From: Deltaproteobacteria bacterium
Lineage (GTDB): Bacteria > Desulfobacterota > B13-G15
Direction of reading: 5' to 3'
Assembly (NCBI GenBank): GCA_003646585.1
Contig: QMLA01000047.1
Span: 1 to 7,331 of the forward strand
Length of the DNA stretch: 7,331 nt
Below are positions 1 to 7,331 of this stretch, one piece after another. How positions within the stretch are numbered: the first letter of the stretch is position 1; the number at the start of each line of letters is the position of its first letter. Made by a program: the position numbers and the translations under genes. The notes below the pieces were generated by a model, which made no database searches, was not told the origin of the DNA, and worked only from the letters and a program-made list of their open reading frames with translations.

Positions 1-711
1 GATTACACCCCTGCCGGTGCGGTAAGCGCTTTCTATGCCCTCCCTCCCGCAAATGATGCCCCCCGTGGGGAAATCCGGTCCGGGAATAATGCTCATTAAT
101 TCGTCGATGCTTATCCCGGGGTTTTCCAGCAGGGCCAGGCATGCCCTTATGGTCTCGGTGAGATTGTGGGGAGGGATATTGGTTGCCATCCCCACCGCGA
201 TACCCGAGGCACCGTTCACCAGGAGGTTGGGAATGCGGGCGGGAAGCACCGAGGGCTCCTCCATGGAACCGTCAAAATTGGGGACGAGGTCCACGGTGTC
301 CTTTTCGATGTCGGCCAGCATCTCCATGGCAATGGGTGTGAGCCTCGCCTCGGTATATCTCATCGCCGCAGGGGGATCCCCGTCCACGGAGCCGAAATTG
401 CCCTGCCCGTCTATCAGGGGGTATCTGAGGGTGAAATCCTGGGCCATGCGCACGAGGGCATCGTAAACGGCCATATCGCCATGGGGATGATACTTCCCCA
501 GCACATCGCCGACTATCCTCGCGCTCTTGCGGTAAGGTTTGTTGGGCTCAAGCCCCATCTCGTACATGGCATAGAGGATACGCCGCTGAACGGGCTTGAG
601 CCCATCCCTCACATCGGGGAGGGCACGCCCCACGATGACGCTCATCGCGTACTCGAGGTAGGATTTCTTCATCTCCTCCTCAATGCTCACCACAGCCACA
701 TTCGCAGACAT
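1..711 (-). CDS. gyrA: DNA gyrase subunit A, N-terminal 237 residues (3' end beyond window)
   Basis: GyrA is the breakage-reunion subunit of the A2B2 type II topoisomerase that introduces negative supercoils in the nucleoid. The visible part covers the winged-helix region and the start of the tower domain. It opens with an N-terminal arm containing [21 protein letters not shown] (part), then HPHGD at residues 75-79, and the catalytic Tyr119 in [10 protein letters not shown], equivalent to E. coli Tyr122. [11 protein letters not shown] at 102-112 and the glycine-rich [18 protein letters not shown] segment follow. The frame is open to base 1, so about 570 or more residues are missing. The ATG at 711 is supported by AGGGGAGG six bases upstream. 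GyrA rather than ParC is judged from overall motif wording; the diagnostic C-terminal GyrA box is not in view. The gene upstream is divergent ktrB, so gyrB does not directly precede it. Residue 80, where E. coli has Ser83, is Met. Confidence 0.96.
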   Translation of the reverse strand, partial: MSANVAVVSIEEEMKKSYLEYAMSVIVGRALPDVRDGLKPVQRRILYAMYEMGLEPNKPYRKSARIVGDVLGKYHPHGDMAVYDALVRMAQDFTLRYPLIDGQGNFGSVDGDPPAAMRYTEARLTPIAMEMLADIEKDTVDLVPNFDGSMEEPSVLPARIPNLLVNGASGIAVGMATNIPPHNLTETIRACLALLENPGISIDELMSIIPGPDFPTGGIICGREGIESAYRTGRGVI

Positions 712-717
712 CCCAAA

Positions 718-725
718 CCTCCCCT
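718..725 (-). promoter_or_regulatory. Ribosome binding site of gyrA
   Basis: Read on the minus strand this is AGGGGAGG, six bases before the ATG at 711. It fixes the gyrA start and is a near-perfect anti-16S match. Confidence 0.75.
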
Positions 726-825
726 TTGAGATTTCCCTATTTTACACCCACAACTGTCCCGGTGCACGGGTCTTTGGGCGGTGGACAGGAGCCAGTTTAT
801 GTGCTTTACATTATTCTTCTGTCAC

Positions 826-830
826 GGAGG
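826..830 (+). promoter_or_regulatory. Ribosome binding site that decides the ktrB start
   Basis: GGAGG lies seven bases before the TTG at 838. The upstream in-frame GTG at 781 has no such site, so the TTG is preferred although it is the rarer start codon. Confidence 0.65.
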
Positions 831-837
831 CCTTCGC

Positions 838-2184
838 TTGAAGATCGGCAACTGGTCCAGATTCCTGACCCCGGAGAGGATGCTGCTGGGAAGCTTTGCC
901 GTGATGATCCTCGCCGGGACCGTGCTCCTGAAGTTGCCCTTCTGCAGCGCATCCGGTCACATCCGAACCATAGATGCCCTTTTCACGGCCACATCGGCCG
1001 TGTGTGTGACGGGGCTGGTGGTCCTTGATACCGGAAAGGATTTCTCCGTCGCCGGACAGCTCGTAATCCTCACCCTCATTCAGCTCGGTGGTCTGGGCAT
1101 AATGACCTTTTCGGTCCTCTTCTGGAACCTCCTGGGCAGGGACATATCCCTCAGGGGGAAGATGGCCCTTGAGAGCAGCCTCAGTTACAGTCCCTTACGG
1201 GATGTCCTTTCGCTGGCGAAGCAGGTGATCCTCATCGCCTTTTCCTTTGAAGCCATCGGGGCCCTGTTGCTTTTGTTGAGGTGGCTCAAGACCTTTCCCC
1301 TGCAGAAGGCCCTTTATCTTTCGCTCTTCCACGCCGTTTCCGCCTTCTGCAACGCGGGATTTTCTCCTTTTTCCGACTCCCTCTCCTCCTTCAGGGGGGA
1401 TTGGGCGATCAACCTGGTCGTCTGTTCATTGATAGTGTTGGGAGGGGTAGGGTTCATAGTGATAATCGAGATCAGAGATCGCTTCCTCAGGGGGAAGAGG
1501 CTCTCCCTTCACACCAAGGTCGTCCTTTTGACCACTCTGGTATTGATCCTTACGGGAACCCTTCTCCTTGAGGTGATGGAAAGGGGTAATGTCCTTCGGG
1601 GTGGGTCTTTTGGCGAGAAGATCATGGTGAGCCTCTTTCACTCCATCAGTGCGCGAACCGCAGGCTTTTCCACCGTAGAAATCGGCAGAATGGGCGATGC
1701 TGCCCTCTTCCTGCTGATAATACTGATGTTCATCGGAGCCTCCCCAGGATCCTGTGGAGGGGGTGTGAAGACGACCAATTTGGCCATCCTGTTTTCCCTG
1801 GCTTACAATCGCTTAAGGGGACGGAGCGAAGCGATCATGTTCAGGCGCACCGTGCCATCGGAAACGGTCATAAGGTCCATATCGCTCATCATGGGTTCTT
1901 TCCTCTTCCTCTCCCTTATGCTCTTTCTGTTGCTTATCTTCCACGGAGGGGGATCTCACCACGGGGGGACCTTCATAAAGCTGCTGTTTGAGCTGACGTC
2001 TGCCTTCGGCACCGTGGGGCTTTCCACGGGTCTTACACCCACACTGACCGATGTCGGAGAGATCATCCTCATTGTGACCATGCTCGTTGGGCGTTTGGGC
2101 CTCCTCACGACGGCCTATGCCCTTGCCAGGAGGGTGCAGGAACCTGTATTTAGGTATGCAGAGGAAAACATCATGGTGGGGTAG
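838..2184 (+). CDS. ktrB: K+ transporter subunit KtrB (TrkH/KtrB/HKT superfamily)
   Basis: KtrB is the membrane channel-like subunit of the Ktr potassium uptake system; it works as a dimer on a KtrA ring. From TTG 838 the protein has 448 residues, close to the usual 445 or so of KtrB and shorter than TrkH. Four membrane-pore-membrane repeats are visible, each with the conserved filter glycine: VCVTGL 55-60 (Gly59), CNAGF 171-175 (Gly174), RTAGF 273-277 (Gly276) and GTVGLS 391-396 (Gly394). The flexible gating loop in the third repeat is GASPGSCGGG at 300-309, followed by VKTT. The C terminus, ending RYAEENIMVG, resembles the KtrB tail that sits at the dimer and KtrA interface. An extended start at GTG 781 would add 19 residues that do not look like family sequence. 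The TAG stop abuts the ktrA start. TrkH was considered, but length and the neighbouring single-ring regulator favour KtrB. Confidence 0.94.
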   Translation: MKIGNWSRFLTPERMLLGSFAVMILAGTVLLKLPFCSASGHIRTIDALFTATSAVCVTGLVVLDTGKDFSVAGQLVILTLIQLGGLGIMTFSVLFWNLLGRDISLRGKMALESSLSYSPLRDVLSLAKQVILIAFSFEAIGALLLLLRWLKTFPLQKALYLSLFHAVSAFCNAGFSPFSDSLSSFRGDWAINLVVCSLIVLGGVGFIVIIEIRDRFLRGKRLSLHTKVVLLTTLVLILTGTLLLEVMERGNVLRGGSFGEKIMVSLFHSISARTAGFSTVEIGRMGDAALFLLIILMFIGASPGSCGGGVKTTNLAILFSLAYNRLRGRSEAIMFRRTVPSETVIRSISLIMGSFLFLSLMLFLLLIFHGGGSHHGGTFIKLLFELTSAFGTVGLSTGLTPTLTDVGEIILIVTMLVGRLGLLTTAYALARRVQEPVFRYAEENIMVG

Positions 2185-2832
2185 GTGGTGAAGTTCGCCG
2201 TAATCGGGCTGGGAAATTTTGGGGCAACGCTTGTGCGCGCATTGGCAGAGGATGGCCACGAGGTCATAGCCATAGACAGGGAGAGTGAAAGGGTCCAGGC
2301 GGTCCAGAGGTATGCCGTTCAGGCCATAATTGCCGATGCCACCCAGAGGGAGGTCCTTGAGGAGCTCGGCCTGGACAGGATGGATGCGGTGGTGGTGAGC
2401 CTCGGAAGGGATCTGGGGGCAAGTGTCCTTGTGACCCTTTATCTCAGGGATCTGAAGACCAAAAGGATCGTGGTCAAGATAGCCAGCCAGGACCACGGAA
2501 GGGTCCTGGAACGGGTGGGGGCAACCGATATCGTCTTCCCCGAAAGGGACATGGCCCTGAGACTCGCCCAGGCCTTAACGGCCCCCAATATTTTGGACTT
2601 CCTTCCCCTCTCCCCCGAGTATTCCATCATCGAACTGGCTCCCCCCAAGGAATTCATCGGAAAGAGCCTGGGGCAACTGCACCTGCGGGGTCGGTTCGGC
2701 ATAAGTGTGCTGGCAGTAAAGCAGCTCATCCCCGAGAAATTGATCGTAAACCCCGGAGCCGACTTTGTCATAAAGGATAGCGATATCCTTTATGTGCTCG
2801 GCAGACAGGAAGATGTCGAAAAGCTAAAGTGA
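2185..2832 (+). CDS. ktrA: K+ uptake regulatory subunit KtrA (RCK domain protein)
   Basis: KtrA is the cytosolic subunit that forms an octameric ring under KtrB and gates it in response to ATP/ADP. The 215-residue length matches KtrA (about 220) and not the duplicated TrkA (about 450). The RCK_N Rossmann fold occupies roughly residues 1-125: FAVIGLGNFG with GxGxxG at 8-13, acidic Asp31 at the end of strand 2 (VIAID), and FPERDMALRLAQ at 118-129, where Glu120 matches the cation-linked Glu of Bacillus KtrA as I remember it. RCK_C covers roughly 145-213 and contains FGISVLAVKQ and NPGADFVIKDSD; this domain binds c-di-AMP in Firmicutes, which cannot be judged here. Residue 11 is Asn where Bacillus KtrA has Arg. 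The start is GTG 2185, directly after the ktrB stop, or GTG 2188; GGTGGGG just upstream serves either, and translation is probably coupled. Confidence 0.94.
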   Translation: MVKFAVIGLGNFGATLVRALAEDGHEVIAIDRESERVQAVQRYAVQAIIADATQREVLEELGLDRMDAVVVSLGRDLGASVLVTLYLRDLKTKRIVVKIASQDHGRVLERVGATDIVFPERDMALRLAQALTAPNILDFLPLSPEYSIIELAPPKEFIGKSLGQLHLRGRFGISVLAVKQLIPEKLIVNPGADFVIKDSDILYVLGRQEDVEKLK

Positions 2833-2840
2833 AAGGAACT

Positions 2841-2846
2841 GGGAGG
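2841..2846 (+). promoter_or_regulatory. Ribosome binding site that decides the hydrolase start
   Basis: GGGAGG lies six bases before ATG 2853. It argues against the in-frame GTG at 2829, which overlaps the end of ktrA and would add eight residues unlike the family N terminus. Confidence 0.7.
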
Positions 2847-2852
2847 AAAAAA

Positions 2853-3419
2853 ATGAGACCGGCGGTGATAATAGTCGATATGGTGAAGGACAACATGAGG
2901 CCTGAATTCCCCATAGCCAAGGAGGCGGAAGTGATAATCCCCAGAATCAACCGCCTCCTTGAGGAAGCTCGTGGTTTGGGGATGCCGGTGATCTTCGCCT
3001 GCGATTCCTTCCTGCCTGACGATTTCATCTTCAAGGGCAAGATGAAACCCCATGCTTTGAGGGGAACGGAGGGGTCGCAGGTGACGGAACGGATAGTCGT
3101 TCGCCCTTCCGATGTCTACCTCCCAAAAAGGCGTTTCAGTGCCTTCTTCAAGACCGATCTCGACCAGACCTTGAGGACATGGGGTGTGGATACGGTTGCC
3201 GTGGGAGGGATAACCACCAATGTATGCGTTCTGATGACCGTCATGGACGCCCTGTGCCATGATTTTTACGTGGTGTGGCTTGAGGACTGCTGTGCAGCCC
3301 ACAAGAGGGAGGTGCACGAGGCCACCCTCAACCTTTACAGGAAATTTGCCCTTTGGCCCCTTTTGCGCATCATGACCTCTGAGGAGTTCATAAAAGAGGT
3401 CAGGGAAGAAAAGGGCTGA
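2853..3419 (+). CDS. Isochorismatase-superfamily cysteine hydrolase (nicotinamidase-like)
   Basis: This 188-residue cytosolic protein has the full catalytic triad of the cysteine hydrolase superfamily: Asp9 in AVIIVDM, Lys92 in LPKRRFSAFF, and nucleophile Cys125 in GGITTNVCV, with the residues before it forming the usual cis-peptide turn. EDCCA at 145-149 is another family signature. Members hydrolyse nicotinamide, N-carbamoylsarcosine, ureidoacrylate or isochorismate, and the substrate cannot be assigned from sequence. The metal-site region reads CDSF at 50-53 with His67 in KPHALRGTEG; many nicotinamidase-like relatives have Asp-x-His here, so the His is replaced by Phe53. The gene follows ktrA by 20 bases on the same strand and probably shares its transcript. 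It ends 2 bases from the stop of convergent merR. Family call is firm; nicotinamidase itself is only a possibility. Confidence 0.9.
   Translation: MRPAVIIVDMVKDNMRPEFPIAKEAEVIIPRINRLLEEARGLGMPVIFACDSFLPDDFIFKGKMKPHALRGTEGSQVTERIVVRPSDVYLPKRRFSAFFKTDLDQTLRTWGVDTVAVGGITTNVCVLMTVMDALCHDFYVVWLEDCCAAHKREVHEATLNLYRKFALWPLLRIMTSEEFIKEVREEKG
3373..3402. repeat. 8-base inverted repeat near the end of the hydrolase gene
   Basis: TGACCTCT (3373-3380) and AGAGGTCA (3395-3402) are perfect inverted copies with a 14-base spacer. No T-run follows on either strand, so it does not look like an intrinsic terminator. It lies in coding sequence and may be chance; it could also be the hairpin at the end of the opposing merR transcript. 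Confidence 0.4.
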
Positions 3420-3420
3420 T

Positions 3421-3430
3421 CTCAGCTGAG
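3421..3430. repeat. Perfect 10-base palindrome at the convergent gene junction
   Basis: CTCAGCTGAG is its own reverse complement. It spans the merR stop codon and begins 2 bases after the hydrolase stop. It has no loop, so it cannot form a good RNA hairpin, and no T-run follows. Confidence 0.4.
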
Positions 3431-3736
3431 GATCTTTCCTATCTCCTTCAATTCCTTGAGGACCTCCACGAGGAGATCCCTGTAACCCTCGGCCGTTGAG
3501 GCCAGGGGGATTTTCAGCTTTTTCTTGGCCCCGGTTATCTTGTATCCCTCTTCATACAGGAGTCTCTTGATGGTCCTCAGGCGTTCTATGTCCTCGGGGG
3601 TGTAACGCCTCTGCATCCCGAGGCCCCTCTTGGGGCGAAGCCCGAACTCCTGTTCCCAGTACCTTATAACGTGGGGCTTTACCCCGAGGAGCCGGCTCAC
3701 CTCGCCTATTCGGTAATAAAGCTTCTGTCCCTTCAT
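3422..3736 (-). CDS. Short MerR-family transcriptional regulator
   Basis: The 104-residue protein begins with a MerR winged-helix DNA-binding domain. YYRIGEVSRLLGVKPHVIRYWEQEF at about 7-31 (part shown) carries the helix-turn-helix, and RRYTPEDIERLRTIKRLL marks the wing and third helix. The C-terminal 30 or so residues are charged and Leu-rich (LLVEVLKELKEIGKIL), fitting a short dimerising helix. There is no effector-binding domain and no metal-binding cysteine, so the signal sensed is unknown. The position after ihfA, with the MerR ATG overlapping the ihfA TGA by 4 bases, suggests translational coupling; the GGAGG here is unusually close to the start (about two bases). A small MerR-like gene after ihfA is common in deltaproteobacterial genomes, from memory. 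Targets are not predictable from the sequence. Confidence 0.88.
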   Translation of the reverse strand: MKGQKLYYRIGEVSRLLGVKPHVIRYWEQEFGLRPKRGLGMQRRYTPEDIERLRTIKRLLYEEGYKITGAKKKLKIPLASTAEGYRDLLVEVLKELKEIGKILS

Positions 3737-4017
3737 TCCCTCCGCTGGTTCAGCAGATTGCGCAGGCTGGAACTGGGTTTGAAGACCAGGACCTTATGGG
3801 GCGATATCTCTATCTCCTCACCGGTTTTGGGGTTGCGGCCCTTCCTCGATCCCTTTGTCCTCACCAGGAAGCATCCGAAGCCGGAAAGCTTCACGCTTTC
3901 GCCCTGTTCGAGGGCCTCCTTCATTATCTCCAGCAGGACGTCAACGGCCCTTGCGGCTTCCTTCTTCGAAAAGCCAACCCTTTCGTAGACCTTGTCCACC
4001 AAATCCGCCTTAACCAT
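3733..4017 (-). CDS. ihfA: Integration host factor alpha subunit (HU/IHF family)
   Basis: IHF alpha pairs with IHF beta to bind and sharply bend DNA, serving as an architectural factor in nucleoid organisation and transcription. The 94-residue protein shows the family layout: N-terminal helices with FSKKEAARAVDVLLEIM at 16-32, the VKLSGFGCF core at 42-50, the DNA-inserting beta arm RNPKTGEEI at 61-69 with intercalating Pro63, and a C-terminal VLVFKPSSSLRNLL stretch. The call of IHF alpha over HU rests mainly on location: it follows pheT by 4 bases, as in E. coli and many Proteobacteria. IHF beta is not in the window, so a homodimeric HU-like role cannot be excluded. Cys49 replaces the more usual Asn or Ser in GFGxF. 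TGAGG, which overlaps the very end of pheT, is seven bases before the ATG. Confidence 0.9.
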   Translation of the reverse strand: MVKADLVDKVYERVGFSKKEAARAVDVLLEIMKEALEQGESVKLSGFGCFLVRTKGSRKGRNPKTGEEIEISPHKVLVFKPSSSLRNLLNQRRE

Positions 4018-4021
4018 ACTT

Positions 4022-6394
<2,373 letters not shown>

Positions 6395-6398
6395 GGTT

Positions 6399-6405
6399 TC
6401 ACCTC
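6399..6405 (-). promoter_or_regulatory. Ribosome binding site of pheT
   Basis: GAGGTGA on the minus strand ends four bases before ATG 6394, within the 15-base gap after pheS. Confidence 0.7.
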
Positions 6406-6409
6406 GGGA

Positions 6410-7331
<922 letters not shown>

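Larger units (their letters stand above)
712..837. promoter_or_regulatory. Divergent intergenic region between gyrA and ktrB
   Basis: These 126 bases must hold the promoter for gyrA and probably one for ktrB. On the minus strand TAAAAT (bases 739-744) could be the gyrA -10 element, which would give a leader of about 20 bases; I find no good -35 at the usual distance. For ktrB the best pair I can see is weak: TTGGGC at 774-779 and TTTATG at 797-802. An imperfect dyad CCCGGTGCACGGG lies at 758-770, centred on the palindrome GTGCAC. A 6-base inverted repeat, CTGTCC at 754-759 and GGACAG at 783-788, flanks it. No riboswitch consensus is recognisable. Confidence 0.45.

Noticed and set aside
166..729. 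187-residue open frame on the plus strand opposite gyrA
   Set aside because: It is antisense to a highly conserved gyrA sequence, is rich in His/Pro/Gly without any domain, and results from GC-biased codon use.
712..837. Possible c-di-AMP (ydaO-type) riboswitch before ktrB
   Set aside because: Such riboswitches often precede ktr genes, but the 126 bases must also hold a promoter, and I cannot find the conserved ydaO core or its pseudoknot partners.
781..837. Longer KtrB starting at GTG 781
   Set aside because: The added 19 residues are unlike the family N terminus, and the clear GGAGG is placed for TTG 838.
1813..2496. 227-residue minus-strand open frame across ktrB and ktrA
   Set aside because: It crosses the junction of two well-supported genes on the other strand, and its His/Pro/Glu-rich composition is typical of an antisense shadow.

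Overview
The window is an ordinary bacterial chromosomal segment of moderately high GC with tightly packed housekeeping genes. It holds eight protein genes: a minus-strand gyrA fragment at the left edge, a plus-strand cassette ktrB-ktrA-isochorismatase hydrolase, and a minus-strand cluster pheS(partial)-pheT-ihfA-merR entering from the right edge. I see no RNA gene, insertion sequence, prophage, CRISPR array or defence system. Every stretch longer than about 130 bases is covered by a gene.

Organism: the order pheS-pheT-ihfA followed by a short MerR-type gene is familiar from Proteobacteria and especially deltaproteobacterial (Desulfobacterota-like) genomes; presence of an IHF-type subunit fits this. 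Arg is very often encoded by AGG, ATA is common for Ile, and the proteins are rich in Glu/Arg/Lys, a composition often seen in thermophiles. A thermophilic or thermotolerant deltaproteobacterium-like organism is therefore my best guess, but this is inference. Strong Shine-Dalgarno sites (GGAGG, GAGGTGA) precede most starts.

Layout: gyrA (711 down to 1) and ktrB (838 up) are divergent and share a 126-base intergenic region. KtrB, the potassium-translocating subunit, abuts KtrA, its nucleotide-binding regulatory ring, with no gap; a cysteine hydrolase of the isochorismatase/nicotinamidase superfamily follows after 20 bases, so the three are probably one transcript. That transcript meets the pheST-ihfA-merR transcript head-on: the two stop codons are only 2 bases apart. 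On the other strand, phenylalanyl-tRNA synthetase alpha and beta, IHF alpha and the small MerR-like regulator are separated by 15 and 4 bases and then a 4-base overlap, which is typical of a co-translated operon.

No previously undescribed system is evident. The points most worth a second look are residue-level: Met at the GyrA quinolone-contact position, loss of a usual metal-site His in the hydrolase, Asn in place of Arg in the KtrA nucleotide loop, and the hydrolase gene riding with the K+ transporter.
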